Of a stretch of DNA of 64,000 nt, positions 23,278 through 31,239 are shown in pieces (position 1 is the first letter of the stretch; every line of letters starts with the position of its first letter). The stretch is from the NCBI GenBank assembly GCA_026389315.1, contig JAPLIC010000024.1, forward strand, positions 1 to 64,000. Direction: 5' to 3'. The stretch comes from Cyanobacteriota bacterium. GTDB taxonomy: Bacteria > Cyanobacteriota > Cyanobacteriia > PCC-6307 > Cyanobiaceae. The notes under the pieces are model-generated. The model ran no database searches, was not told where the DNA came from, and saw nothing but the letters and a program-made list of their open reading frames with translations. Position numbers and translations under genes: made by a program.

Positions 23278-25653
23278 ATGCTTAAAACCGTTCCCGAGCC
23301 CTCCACCACCGATCAGCCGCTAACGGATGGGTCGGCTATGGCCCTGGCGGCCCCGGCCTTGGCGGCCCCGGCCCTGGCTACCGACCCAATGGCCATTGCC
23401 GATCCTTCAGAAGCCTATGGGGTCAGCCTGCCGGCCTGGTTAAGGGATTCTTTGCGGGCAGCCCAGGGCCCCCAGGGCCTGGCGGAGGCTGCCAAGGCCA
23501 GCCGCAGCAACGACAGACTTTTGGCCGCCGCTTTCGATTTCGCCCACCAGCTCCACGATGGCCAGATGCGGGCCACCGGCGAGCCCTACATCGTCCATCC
23601 CATCGCCGTGGCCGATTTGCTGCGCGATATCGGTGCCGGCAGTTCGGTCATCGCCGCCGGCTTCCTCCACGACGTGGTCGAAGACACCCAGGTGACGCCG
23701 GAGGAAATCGAGGCCCAATTCGGCGCCGAGGTGCGGGCCTTGGTGGAGGGGGTCACCAAGCTGGGGGGCATCCATTTCACTAACCAGACCGAGGCCCAGG
23801 CCGAGAACCTGCGGCGCATGTTTCTGGCCATGGCCAGCGACATTCGGGTGGTGCTGGTGAAGCTCGCCGATCGGTTGCACAACATGCGCACCCTCGGGGC
23901 CCTCAAGCCCGAGAAGCAGCAGCGCATCGCCCGTGAAACCCGCGACATTTACGCCCCCCTGGCCAACCGGCTCGGCATCGGTCGCTTCAAGTGGGAACTG
24001 GAGGACCTCGCCTTCAAGATCCTGGAGCCGGAGGCGTTTCGGGAGATCCAGCAGCAGGTCGCCACCAAGCGCAGTGAACGGGAAGATCGGCTGGGGGTCA
24101 CCGTGCAGTTGCTGCGGGACCGGCTGGCTTCGGTGGGACTGGGCAGTTGCGATGTCAGCGGCCGGCCGAAACATCTCTATGGCATCTGGAGCAAGATGCA
24201 GCGCCAGCAGAAGGCGTTTCACGAGCTCTATGACGTCGCGGCGGTGCGCATTCTCTGCCCGACGCTCGAGAGTTGTTATCGCGCCCTGGCGGTGGTGCAT
24301 GACACCTTTCGGCCCATCCCGGGGCGGTTCAAGGATTACATCGGTTTGCCCAAACCGAATGGCTACCAGTCCCTGCATACGGCGGTGATCGGTCGCCATC
24401 GGCCGATTGAGGTGCAGATCCGCACCGTGGAAATGCATCAGGTGGCCGAATACGGCATCGCCGCCCATTGGAAATACAAGGAGGGGGGCTCTCCCGCCGC
24501 CACCGGTGGCGATGCCGAGCGCTTCAGTTGGCTGAGGCAGCTGGTGGATTGGCAGAAAGAGGGAGGCAGCGAGGACAGCAGCGACTATCTGGCCTCAATC
24601 AAGGAAGATCTCTTCGATGAGGAGGTGTTTGTCTTCACCCCCAAGGGCGATGTGGTGGGGTTGCGCAAGGGATCAACCTCCGTTGATTTTGCCTATCGCA
24701 TCCACTCCGAGATCGGCAACCACTGCCAGGGAGTACGCATCAATGACCGCCTCTGCCCTTTGGCGACACCGCTGAAAAACGGTGATTTCGTGCAGGTGAT
24801 CACCTCAAAGAGTGCTCATCCCAGCCTGGATTGGCTCAATTTTGTCGCTACCCCCACGGCCCGCAACCGCATCCGTGCCTGGTACAAGCGCAGTCACCGC
24901 CAGGACAACATTGGGCGCGGCACTGAGATGCTGGAGCGGGAGTTGGGCCGCGATGGCTTTGATGCCCTGCTCAACGGTGAGGCCCTCGCGCGGGTATCCC
25001 GGCGCTGCAATCTGGTGGGCACCGAAGACCTGCTGGCGGCCATCGGTTTTGGTGGGGTGACCCTGCAGCAGGTCGTCAATCGGCTGCGGGAGGAGGTGCG
25101 TCTGGCCACCGAGGCGGTGGCGGCGCCGCCCAGCAATGCAGAGGTGGCCGCTGGGGTCGTGGCCCGCCAGGAGTCGGCGACGCTGCCCCATCTGCCCAGC
25201 AGTGGTAGCCCGATCCTGGGGGTCGAGGGGTTGGAATATCGGCTGGGCGGCTGCTGCAGCCCCCTGCCGGGGGAGGCGATTGTGGGTTCGGTGGCCCTGG
25301 GCAATCACGGCATCACCATCCACCGCCAGGATTGCGGCAACGTGGCCCAGGTGCCGGTGGAACGCCGCTTGCCTGTGCGTTGGAATGGGCCGGTGGAGGG
25401 CCAGCAGCGGCGTTACCCGGTACGGCTGCGCATAGAGGTTCTCGATCGGGTGGGGGTGCTGAAAGACATCCTCACCCGTCTTTCCGATCACCGCATCAAT
25501 GTCAGCGATGCCCGGGTGCGCACCAGTGCCGGCAAGCCGGCCCGCATCGATCTACGGGTTGAATTGCATAGCGCCAACCAACTGCGCGACACGATGGACC
25601 AGATCCGTTCGATGGCGGATGTGCTCGATCTTTGCCGGACGGGGATTGGTTGA
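23278..25653 (+). CDS. spoT/rel: Bifunctional (p)ppGpp synthetase/hydrolase
   Basis: A 791-residue Rel/Spo homologue that makes and degrades the alarmone (p)ppGpp. The HD hydrolase part shows H-P-I-A-V-A and F-L-H-D-V-V-E-D-T. The synthetase part shows G-R-P-K-H-L-Y-G-I-W-S-K-M and Y-I-G-L-P-K-P-N-G-Y-Q-S-L-H. A TGS domain (V-F-V-F-T-P-K-G-D) and a C-terminal ACT domain (E-V-L-D-R-V-G-V-L-K-D-I-L) follow. Both catalytic halves look intact. A start at ATG 23224 would add 18 residues. The N-terminus contains an Ala/Pro repeat from two 15-bp units at 23347-23376. Confidence 0.92.
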   Translation: MLKTVPEPSTTDQPLTDGSAMALAAPALAAPALATDPMAIADPSEAYGVSLPAWLRDSLRAAQGPQGLAEAAKASRSNDRLLAAAFDFAHQLHDGQMRATGEPYIVHPIAVADLLRDIGAGSSVIAAGFLHDVVEDTQVTPEEIEAQFGAEVRALVEGVTKLGGIHFTNQTEAQAENLRRMFLAMASDIRVVLVKLADRLHNMRTLGALKPEKQQRIARETRDIYAPLANRLGIGRFKWELEDLAFKILEPEAFREIQQQVATKRSEREDRLGVTVQLLRDRLASVGLGSCDVSGRPKHLYGIWSKMQRQQKAFHELYDVAAVRILCPTLESCYRALAVVHDTFRPIPGRFKDYIGLPKPNGYQSLHTAVIGRHRPIEVQIRTVEMHQVAEYGIAAHWKYKEGGSPAATGGDAERFSWLRQLVDWQKEGGSEDSSDYLASIKEDLFDEEVFVFTPKGDVVGLRKGSTSVDFAYRIHSEIGNHCQGVRINDRLCPLATPLKNGDFVQVITSKSAHPSLDWLNFVATPTARNRIRAWYKRSHRQDNIGRGTEMLERELGRDGFDALLNGEALARVSRRCNLVGTEDLLAAIGFGGVTLQQVVNRLREEVRLATEAVAAPPSNAEVAAGVVARQESATLPHLPSSGSPILGVEGLEYRLGGCCSPLPGEAIVGSVALGNHGITIHRQDCGNVAQVPVERRLPVRWNGPVEGQQRRYPVRLRIEVLDRVGVLKDILTRLSDHRINVSDARVRTSAGKPARIDLRVELHSANQLRDTMDQIRSMADVLDLCRTGIG

Positions 25654-25798
25654 GGGCCTTCCATCAGCTAGCGCGGCAGCGCGGTGAGCATCTGCCCATC
25701 GGAGTGGGGGTGCTGGTGTCTGCTGTTACACCCGTCATGGGGCGCCATCTTTAGAAAACGTCGATTGAACCTTCTTCCGTCCCAGCGCCTTTCGTGAC

Positions 25799-25987
25799 AT
25801 GACCTCTGAACAGGCTGCCCAGCTGATCGACAACACCCTCGACCTGGTGCACCAGCGCCTGCTGGACCTGGAATCCCAGTCGATGCGGGCCGAGCAGAAC
25901 GCCCTGGCGGCCGAATTTCGCGAATGGCGCCAGCCGATCGGTGGCCACATCGACCTGATGGTGTTTCCTGGGCTGACCAACTCCTGA
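25799..25987 (+). CDS. Small conserved cyanobacterial protein
   Basis: A 62-residue acidic helical protein (MTSEQAAQLIDNTLDLVHQR then L-D-L-E-S-Q). It lies 145 bases after rel in the same direction and reads toward the DUF2062 gene. It has a good start, a chromosomal codon pattern and a length typical of small picocyanobacterial conserved genes. It could form a coiled-coil dimer. Function unknown. Confidence 0.6.
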   Translation: MTSEQAAQLIDNTLDLVHQRLLDLESQSMRAEQNALAAEFREWRQPIGGHIDLMVFPGLTNS

Positions 25988-26032
25988 ATGATTTGCCTCC
26001 TGAACCAATCCGGCCCAATCCCGGAGCGCATC

Positions 26033-26590
26033 TCACCGCGGTGGTGTGACCAGCCGCCGCCGGCGGAAGTGGAGCCACTGCCTGTAGCCCACACCGCTGG
26101 CCGCAGCGAGCAGTCCACCGACCAGCACCGAGCCCAGGATCAGCCGAATGGAGAAGGCCCAACCCAGGCCGGCCAGGTTGTCGGGGTTGAGATCCTTGAG
26201 TTGCAAGCCGGCCGCCCCCGGCCCCATCAACAGCGATCCCAGTTGATAGCTGAGCCAAAACAGCGGCAGGTTGGTGATGGGGTTGCTGATCCAGGTGCCT
26301 GCCATCGCCAGGAACCTGTTGCCGCGCATGGCGTTGGCCAGGCCCAAGCTGACGAGCATCTGTAATCCAAAGATCGGCAGGCAGCCGATGAATACCCCAA
26401 TTGCCAGGCCCCGGGCCTGGTGGCCGGGGCTACCCTCCTGGCGCCGCATCCAGGTGATGGCCTTGCGCAGGTTCTGGTGCAACCTGCGGCTCCAGATCCG
26501 CAAGGGGCGCCAGCGGCTGCCCAATACTTTTGGTCGGGCCGGGCCCACCGGCCGCCCTGGCGGCCGAGACTGGCTGGGATGACGGGGCAT
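26033..26590 (-). CDS. DUF2062 membrane protein
   Basis: A 185-residue protein. After a basic N-terminus come G-L-A-I-G-V-F-I-G-C-L-P-I-F-G-L-Q and G-T-W-I-S-N-P-I-T-N-L-P-L-F-W, both hallmarks of DUF2062, and then a last membrane helix (I-L-G-S-V-L-V-G-G-L-L). Function unknown; in other bacteria it is found with envelope genes. Start ATG 26590 overlaps, on the opposite strand, the ATG of mnmE at 26589, so at least one of these two starts is probably further inside its gene. Confidence 0.8.
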   Translation of the reverse strand: MPRHPSQSRPPGRPVGPARPKVLGSRWRPLRIWSRRLHQNLRKAITWMRRQEGSPGHQARGLAIGVFIGCLPIFGLQMLVSLGLANAMRGNRFLAMAGTWISNPITNLPLFWLSYQLGSLLMGPGAAGLQLKDLNPDNLAGLGWAFSIRLILGSVLVGGLLAAASGVGYRQWLHFRRRRLVTPPR

Positions 26591-28052
26591 GAAGGCTGTG
26601 GGCGCTGCAACATTCGGTGAAGGACTTGACCCTAAGGAGCCCCGGGGCCGTTTGGTTGCTGCTGGGGACACGATCGCCGCCATCGCCACCGCCGTGGCCC
26701 CCGGCCAGGGCAGCGTGGCGATTGTGCGGCTGTCGGGCCCCCGAGCGGAGGCCATCGGCAGGCGGCTGTTTCAGGTGCCGGGCCAGCAGGAGTGGGCCAG
26801 CCACCGGGTGCTCTATGGCCATGTGGTGGAGCCAAACAGCGGTGAACGGCTGGATGAGGCCCTGCTGCTGCTGATGCGGGCGCCGCGCAGCTTCACCCGC
26901 GAGGATGTGGTGGAGTTGCACTGCCACGGCGGCCTGGTGGCGGTGCGGCGGGTGCTGAAGGCGGTGCTGGACGCCGGAGCCCGGCTGGCGGCGCCGGGGG
27001 AATTCAGCCAGAGGGCGTTCCTCAATGGCCGGCTTGATCTGACCCGGGCCGAGGCGATCGCCGAGATGATCGCTGCCCGGGGGCAAAGGGCGGCCCAGCT
27101 GGCGATGGCCGGCCTGGAGGGGGGCTTGCAGCGCCGCATCACTGCGTTGCGGGAGCGCTTGCTCGACCAGCTGGCCGAACTGGAGGCGCGGCTGGATTTC
27201 GAAGAAGACCTACCCCCCCTGCAGCCCGAGGCCGTGATTAGCGCTTTGACCGCAGTGCGGACCGAACTGGAGGCCCTGGTGCGGGAGGCGGACCAGGGCC
27301 AGCGCCTGCGCGAGGGCTTGCGGGTGGCGATTGTGGGCCGCCCCAATGTGGGCAAATCGACCCTGCTCAATCGCCTCAGCCGCCAGGACCGGGCGATTGT
27401 GACGGATCTGCCCGGCACCACCCGCGACCTGCTGGAAAGCGAGCTGGTGCTCGACGGCGTGCCCCTCACCCTGGTGGACACCGCCGGCATCCACGCCACC
27501 GATGATCTGGTGGAGCGGCTGGGCATCGGCCGCAGCCAGGCGGCCCTGGCGGCAGCCGATGCGGTGCTGCTGGTCTTTGATGTGGCATCTGGCTGGGGCC
27601 CTGCCGATCAACGGGTGCGGGAGCTGGTGCCGGCTGGGGTGCCGTTACTGCTGGTGGGCAACCAGTGCGACCGCTGCGGCCTGGCGGCTGGGGCGGTGGA
27701 GGCTGGAGTTGGGGATGGTGCAGTTGTTGAGGCCGCAGCCCCCGCCCAGGTGTTGATCAGTGCCCTCAGCGGCGCCGGCGAGACGGAGCTGGGCCAGATG
27801 TTGCTGCAATGCTGCGGCGCCAGTGCCAGCGAGGGTTTGCAGGTGGCCCTCAATGACCGCCAACGCCAGCTGGCCGCCAGCGCCGCCGAATCCCTGCAGC
27901 GCAGCCTGGAGGCCGCCGCCGATGGCCTGCCCTGGGATTTCTGGACGATCGACCTGGCCGCCGCCGCATCCACCCTGGGGGAGATCACCGGCGAGACCGT
28001 GACCGAGGCGGTGCTGGATCGGGTGTTTTCGCGGTTTTGTATTGGGAAGTGA
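26589..28052 (+). CDS. mnmE: tRNA U34 modification GTPase
   Basis: A 487-residue GTPase that, with MnmG, installs the 5-substituent on wobble uridine of certain tRNAs. The N-terminal folate-binding domain starts at D-T-I-A-A-I-A-T-A. The G domain has G-R-P-N-V-G-K-S-T, D-L-P-G-T-T-R-D and D-T-A-G-I. The C-terminus ends in the conserved F-C-I-G-K, whose Cys is characteristic. The last bases of this gene are a known integration site for genomic islands (SGI1 uses them in Salmonella), and a decayed copy of this 3' end lies at 29641-29730. Confidence 0.94.
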   Translation: MKAVGAATFGEGLDPKEPRGRLVAAGDTIAAIATAVAPGQGSVAIVRLSGPRAEAIGRRLFQVPGQQEWASHRVLYGHVVEPNSGERLDEALLLLMRAPRSFTREDVVELHCHGGLVAVRRVLKAVLDAGARLAAPGEFSQRAFLNGRLDLTRAEAIAEMIAARGQRAAQLAMAGLEGGLQRRITALRERLLDQLAELEARLDFEEDLPPLQPEAVISALTAVRTELEALVREADQGQRLREGLRVAIVGRPNVGKSTLLNRLSRQDRAIVTDLPGTTRDLLESELVLDGVPLTLVDTAGIHATDDLVERLGIGRSQAALAAADAVLLVFDVASGWGPADQRVRELVPAGVPLLLVGNQCDRCGLAAGAVEAGVGDGAVVEAAAPAQVLISALSGAGETELGQMLLQCCGASASEGLQVALNDRQRQLAASAAESLQRSLEAAADGLPWDFWTIDLAAAASTLGEITGETVTEAVLDRVFSRFCIGK

Positions 28053-28084
28053 GGGGGGGTGTATGCAGTTAATGATTTCGAATA

Positions 28085-28657
28085 CTAACTGCCAAGAGTC
28101 AATCGATCAAGCTGAAGTGGTACCAATTGAAGATCTTGGAGAATGCTTGGATCCCAGAGACAGACTTGGAGGTGTTGGTCGGTATAAAAGTTGCCTTCTG
28201 CTGTCAGGGATGGACCGAGATGGAATGGCATCCTCAATCCGCATTTTCGGCTGCCTTGCAGCCTCCCCTGGACAGACTTCGCAATCTGGCAGTCAAGAAG
28301 GAACTGCTGTCTTTGTCTGTTGTTCGTAGATTGTCGGGTCCGCCGATTCGGGATCGCATCAAGCGCCAAAAGAGCCTCATCTTGAAAGAGAGCAGCGTCT
28401 TGACGATTGGTTAAATCAAGCAGAAGATCGAGATTTGCTTTCGCAGTCAGGATTAATCCATCAGCTTCTTCCTTGCGGGTGACCCAACGCTTCGAATACC
28501 ACCGTTCTGCCCATGTCAGGTCTTCCCAGCAATACACCCCATGGCCAAGCCAATTATCATCTCTGGCGCTCCATTGAAGACCCGCCCCATTTTGGGCTGC
28601 AACCGCAATGGTAATACTGTTGGCTGACCCAACATGATAAACCCTAACATTCGTCAT
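28085..28657 (-). CDS. ADP-ribosyltransferase-like protein, possible toxin
   Basis: A 190-residue protein. The opening V-Y-H-V-G-S, then W-L-G-H-G-V-Y-C-W-E and A-E-R-W-Y follow the layout of ART-fold proteins of the DUF3990 kind (Y-H-G-T...G-x-G-x-Y...A..WA). The late H-L-Q-V-C-L-W-D-P also matches the end of such proteins as I recall them. It overlaps the upstream small gene by four bases (ATGA), the arrangement of a two-gene toxin-antitoxin operon. The codon pattern is AT-richer than the core. The ART call is from motif shape only. Confidence 0.5.
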   Translation of the reverse strand: MTNVRVYHVGSANSITIAVAAQNGAGLQWSARDDNWLGHGVYCWEDLTWAERWYSKRWVTRKEEADGLILTAKANLDLLLDLTNRQDAALFQDEALLALDAIPNRRTRQSTNNRQRQQFLLDCQIAKSVQGRLQGSRKCGLRMPFHLGPSLTAEGNFYTDQHLQVCLWDPSILQDLQLVPLQLDRLTLGS

Positions 28658-28980
28658 TTCTGCGCTGGATATTGCGAATTCAGGTAGCTCAGTAAAGCGG
28701 TGCGCATCTGCCCTCGCTTATCAATCAAGAGTTGTATCGTATTAGCGATCTCCTCTGAATTGGCATCTCCTTGGGTTGCGGCACAGGAAGTTTCCCACCA
28801 TTCCGTATAGGTGTCAATAAACTTTGTCAGTAGGCCTGCCGCTAACTGGTCCTTGCTGCTGATTTCATCTAGTAGGTGTGCTTTGTCTTGGTCTGCGGAA
28901 AGGCCTAGTCGCTTTGCCACAATACGAGGTGCCTCATTGATGACTTCTTGATAATCTTGTTGGGTCATCGCTAGATACAT
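28654..28980 (-). CDS. Small partner protein of the ART-like gene, unknown function
   Basis: A 108-residue, mostly helical acidic protein (start MYLAMTQQDYQEVINEAPRI). No DNA-binding motif is evident. Its stop codon lies inside the ATG of the ART-like gene (ATGA), so both are made from one message, this one first. By position it would be the antitoxin or immunity partner. A second ATG four codons in (28968) is also possible. Confidence 0.5.
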   Translation of the reverse strand: MYLAMTQQDYQEVINEAPRIVAKRLGLSADQDKAHLLDEISSKDQLAAGLLTKFIDTYTEWWETSCAATQGDANSEEIANTIQLLIDKRGQMRTALLSYLNSQYPAQK

Positions 28981-29029
28981 GGCTGTTTGCTCGTTGGTTT
29001 AGTGTATGTTATTGGAGATAGGTTCCATT

Positions 29030-29123
29030 CAGCACCTGCCTTTTCGATAGGCCTGGCGATCACATGGTGGAGTCAGTGGCGCCATTGCTCCATCTGCGAC
29101 TGGGAATAGAGGAACAGATTCAT
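29030..29123 (-). pseudogene. MNT nucleotidyltransferase C-terminal fragment
   Basis: Read on the minus strand the segment gives N-L-F-L-Y-S-Q-S-Q-M-E-Q-W-R-H, a stop, then L-H-H-V-I-A-R in frame. This parallels the C-terminus of the intact MNT protein at 31953-32315 (D-L-L-L-Y-P-R-S-K-V-E-E-R-R, then S-H-V-I-A-Q-A). The catalytic N-terminal half is missing. It is a relic of another HEPN/MNT module. Confidence 0.55.
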
Positions 29124-29167
29124 ACAATAGGTGGGCTGGCTTTGGGGCGTTGGTGCTGCCACGAAAC

Positions 29168-29461
29168 TCAGCAACCCACCAATGGCTGGATGCGCTCTAG
29201 CTCGTCGACCAGCTCGGCACTGGCCAGCTCAGTGTCATGGGCGGCCTGGGCGCGCAACTAGTAACCGGGGCTGAGCCCCAGCACGCGGCAGAGCCGCAGG
29301 TCGGTGTCGGCGGTGATGGCCCGCTGGCCGGGGATGTTTTCGCTGATGCGGGAGGCGGGCACGCCGATCGCTTTGGCCAGGCGATATTGGCTGATGCCCA
29401 GCGGTTCGAGGAAGTCCTCCTGGATCAGTTCGCCGGGGGTGATGGGGGATAGGCGGTTCAT
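29168..29461 (-). pseudogene. higA: HigA-type antitoxin with in-frame TAG
   Basis: The frame from ATG 29461 gives an XRE-type helix-turn-helix protein: P-G-E-L-I-Q-E-D-F-L-E-P-L-G-I-S-Q-Y, L-A-K-A-I-G-V, then L-C-R-V-L-G-L-S-P-G-Y. TAG then stands at 29260-29258 where HigA has Trp, followed in frame by L-R-A-Q-A-A-H-D-T-E-L-A to the real stop at 29168. A TGG-to-TAG change is the simplest explanation. The truncated 67-residue product keeps the DNA-binding domain and could still bind DNA. Confidence 0.78.
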
Positions 29462-29470
29462 GGGGATGGC

Positions 29471-29515
29471 TCAGTGGTCATCAATTCATTGGTAATCAAC
29501 TCAGTGGTAATCAAT
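29471..29515. repeat. Three imperfect 15-bp tandem repeats at the higB-higA junction
   Basis: Three consecutive units, TCAGTGGTCATCAAT, TCATTGGTAATCAAC and TCAGTGGTAATCAAT, differ by one to three bases. The last unit holds the stop codon and final residues of the higB remnant (I-I-D-Y-H), so the array arose by repeated duplication of that tail. Confidence 0.8.
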
Positions 29516-29607
29516 GATCTCAACATCTTCCGGGCTGTTAAAAGCGAGACACGGCCCAACCACTAGAGAGAGGCCTTGATGTCGGCGTATCGGAACGACC
29601 GGATCAT
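29501..29607 (-). pseudogene. higB: HigB toxin remnant with large internal deletion
   Basis: The minus strand begins with MIRSFRYADIKA, the standard HigB (RelE-fold) N-terminus, and ends with S-P-E-D-V-E-I-I-D-Y-H and a stop, the standard HigB C-terminus. Only about 107 bases separate start and stop, so some 180 bases of the middle are gone. It precedes higA as in normal higBA operons. Toxin activity must be lost. Confidence 0.75.
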
Positions 29608-29640
29608 GGCTTCACAATAGTTCTGCCACGCAGAATGGTC

Positions 29641-29730
29641 GCCGCCGCCACCCTGGGGGAGAGCACCGGCGAGACCTTCTCCTAGGCGGTGCTGGCTCGG
29701 GTGATTTCGCGGTTTTGGATTGGCAGATGA
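29641..29730 (+). repeat. Decayed duplicate of the mnmE 3' end
   Basis: The 90 bases correspond to the last codons of mnmE (27960-28052), from the run encoding T-L-G-E to the stop. The copy reads T-L-G-E-S-T-G-E-T-F-S, a stop, A-V-L-A-R-V-I-S-R-F-W-I-G-R, then TGA. Substitutions are scattered along it. Such a displaced 3' end is what remains when an element inserts at the end of mnmE and supplies a new gene end. Confidence 0.8.
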
Positions 29731-29740
29731 GAGGAGTATG

Positions 29741-30035
29741 TCAACCGGATGGCGCGTAGTACCAGTTTTCCAAGTTCAGTCCGGGGATACGTTTGAATTC
29801 GCGCAGGTTGCGAGTTACGAGGGTCAGGCCACGCGCCAGGGCCTGCCCGGCGATGAGGATGTCTTAGGTGCCCATGGGAGTGCCGCGGGCGGCCAATAAG
29901 GCGCGAATCTCTACCGCATGGCGAGCGTCCTCTACCCACGTCAGCAGGCACCAGCGAGTGAAGACGGCTGGACAGGGGGCCGTTGGGTTCGTTCAGCGTT
30001 GCAATTACCGCATTGACATCAAGCAAATAGCGCAT
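29741..30035 (-). pseudogene. vapC: VapC toxin, frameshifted and with in-frame stop
   Basis: The first part (MRYLLDVNAVIATLNEPNGP then L-S-S-R-L-H-S-L-V-P-A-D-V-G) is a good PIN N-terminus. After a deletion and frame change the second half reads E-D-A-R-H-A-V-E-I-R-A-L-L-A-A-R-G-T-P-M-G-T, then TAA where Tyr is expected, then D-I-L-I-A-G-Q-A-L-A-R-G and L-V-T-R-N-L-R-E-F. The partner vapB at 30045 is intact, so only the toxin has decayed. Confidence 0.78.
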
Positions 30036-30044
30036 GCGGGACAA

Positions 30045-30320
30045 TCACCCGAATAACTGATCAAGCTCCGGGCGCTCCTGAGCGATGGGTTGCTCGTCGA
30101 CCGCGCGTTGGATATCCGAGTCAATCGGGCCGCTGAGGGAATCGAGCCAGGTCCAGTCTGTGGCGATTGGCTCCAGGATCACGGCGGCGCCGTGCCGACG
30201 AATGCGCACTTCAGTGCCATCCATGCGGAATGCCTTGGGCAGCCGTACAGCCTGGGAGCGCCCAGACCAGAAGAGCTTCGCGGTGTCTATGGCGCGCCTA
30301 AGGAACAGTATGGATATCAA
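30045..30320 (-). CDS. vapB: VapB-type antitoxin, orphan
   Basis: A 91-residue AbrB-like antitoxin: D-T-A-K-L-F-W-S-G-R-S-Q-A-V-R-L-P-K-A-F-R then V-R-I-R-R-H-G-A-A-V-I-L-E-P. Related proteins start at M-D-T-A-K-L-F; here that codon is ATA, so translation must start elsewhere, perhaps at 30320. It ends ten bases before the vapC pseudogene. The DNA-binding part appears intact and it may still act as a repressor. Confidence 0.7.
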   Translation of the reverse strand: MISILFLRRAIDTAKLFWSGRSQAVRLPKAFRMDGTEVRIRRHGAAVILEPIATDWTWLDSLSGPIDSDIQRAVDEQPIAQERPELDQLFG

Positions 30321-30324
30321 AAAG

Positions 30325-30390
30325 ATATATCAGGGCTGAGCCCCTTTGCGCGGCAGTGCCGCAGGTGTGTGTCGGCGGTGATCGCCTACT
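30325..30390 (-). pseudogene. Second HigA fragment
   Basis: The minus strand reads A-I-T-A-D-T-H-L-R-H-C-R-A-K-G-L-S-P, close to A-I-T-A-D-T-D-L-R-L-C-R-V-L-G-L-S-P in the higA gene at 29168-29461. Only the middle of the helix-turn-helix region survives. It shows that more than one higA copy once existed here. Confidence 0.6.
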
Positions 30391-30415
30391 GGCCATTTCC
30401 AGCTTGGGCGTTTGG

Positions 30416-30511
30416 TCATGGGGCAAGAGCCGTTGGGCTGTGGAAGGGATTCAGCAAGGCCCGCGAACCTTTGCGGGCTTCGCTGATCACATTGGTGTCA
30501 ACTAAAAACAT
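30416..30511 (-). pseudogene. PIN toxin N-terminal fragment (FitB/VapC-like)
   Basis: ATG 30511 opens MFLVDTNVISEARKGSRA, a normal PIN N-terminus with the first catalytic Asp. After about 18 residues the sequence stops resembling PIN and ends at 30416. The rest of the toxin is deleted. Its start overlaps the preceding antitoxin fragment by 14 bases, as in intact pairs. Confidence 0.65.
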
Positions 30512-30680
30512 CGGCGTCGTCCCCTCCTTCGGGCTGGCGCGCGAAATCGGTGTCACGCCCCACATCCGGCATGGCGGCCAGCAGTTCGGCCAGCTTGCGG
30601 CGGGGTGGGCTCAACAGCGCCGCCGCCAAGATCGCGCGGTGCGCCGCTTCGGCAGCCGCGCGCGCCGGCCACAGGCCGTG
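30498..30680 (-). pseudogene. FitA-like antitoxin C-terminal fragment
   Basis: The minus strand reads A-E-A-A-H-R-A-I-L-A-A-A-L-L-S-P-P-R-R-K, then L-L-A-A-M-P-D-V-G-R-D-T-D-F-A-R, the C-terminal pattern of FitA/VapB antitoxins. The DNA-binding N-terminus is not found; the upstream sequence at 30690-30735 is unrelated. With the PIN fragment it forms a dead module. Confidence 0.5.
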
Positions 30681-30734
30681 TGGAGAGGTACAAGAGTACT
30701 ATGCTGGTTTCGGCGACAGTTCGAGCTTGCTACG

Positions 30735-31166
30735 TTGACGCTTGATCCTGAAAGCCTTCAATGGCAGCCAGCTCCATCTCAGCCCCCTTGGCTGCCGGAT
30801 CGCCAGGGCTGGTCAACCCTTCTCGCTGGAGCTCTGCTGCTCCTGATTTCATTTTTTTCGAACTACGGCGATGACCACCTCCTCCAGTTCGGAAGCCTCC
30901 CGGCCTCAGACCAGATCGGAATGGGCCTCCACCTTGCCGCCCTGGCGGCGCTTGCTGGCGATGCTCAACTGGCGACCCGTTTACGACATCGAACAGCGAA
31001 CGAAGCAGCTCGAAATCGAGAACAAGCGTCTCGCCGCGCTCGAATCCAGGCTGGATTCCTTGTTGCTCAATGCCGATTCCTCCTCGCAGACACCTCCCGC
31101 AACCGGCTCCAACTGAGTGAAGCCCTGGCGGTGTTGCTGGAGGAGATCAGGCTGCAAAAGCCCTGA
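30735..31166 (+). CDS. Membrane protein, paralogue of 16316-16936
   Basis: From a TTG at 30735 the frame gives 143 residues. There is a transmembrane helix (L-L-A-G-A-L-L-L-L-I-S-F-F-S-N-Y), a second hydrophobic stretch (G-M-G-L-H-L-A-A-L-A-A-L-A), D-A-Q-L-A-T-R-L-R, a short charged helix, and a C-terminus ending L-L-E-E-I-R-L-Q-K-P. The same order occurs at 16316-16936. The start codon is not certain, since no ATG is in frame near the first helix. Function unknown. Confidence 0.45.
   Translation: MTLDPESLQWQPAPSQPPWLPDRQGWSTLLAGALLLLISFFSNYGDDHLLQFGSLPASDQIGMGLHLAALAALAGDAQLATRLRHRTANEAARNREQASRRARIQAGFLVAQCRFLLADTSRNRLQLSEALAVLLEEIRLQKP
30871..31116 (+). CDS. Overlapping +1-frame ORF, paralogue of 16530-16895
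   Basis: An 81-residue ORF nested in the membrane-protein frame. It starts MTTSSSSEASRPQTRSEWAS, then has L-P-P-W-R-R-L-L-A-M-L-N-W-R and I-E-Q-R, and a short coiled coil with E-I-E-N-K-R-L. The similarity to the ORF at 16530 is strongest in the W-R-x-x-L-x-x-L-N-W-R block. In both loci the ATG overlaps the codons that follow the first membrane helix, in the same +1 offset. Confidence 0.48.
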   Translation: MTTSSSSEASRPQTRSEWASTLPPWRRLLAMLNWRPVYDIEQRTKQLEIENKRLAALESRLDSLLLNADSSSQTPPATGSN

Positions 31167-31239
31167 GCTGGGCTTGAAATGCCACTCCCTAGAGGTATTG
31201 CCAGGCCTTGGTGTCAACCGACATCGATAACTGCACCAC

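Noticed and set aside
9877-29461. Stop-codon reassignment or recoding in this genome
   Set aside because: The three interrupted genes use TAA, TGA and TAG, and all other genes stop normally, so independent nonsense changes or errors fit better.
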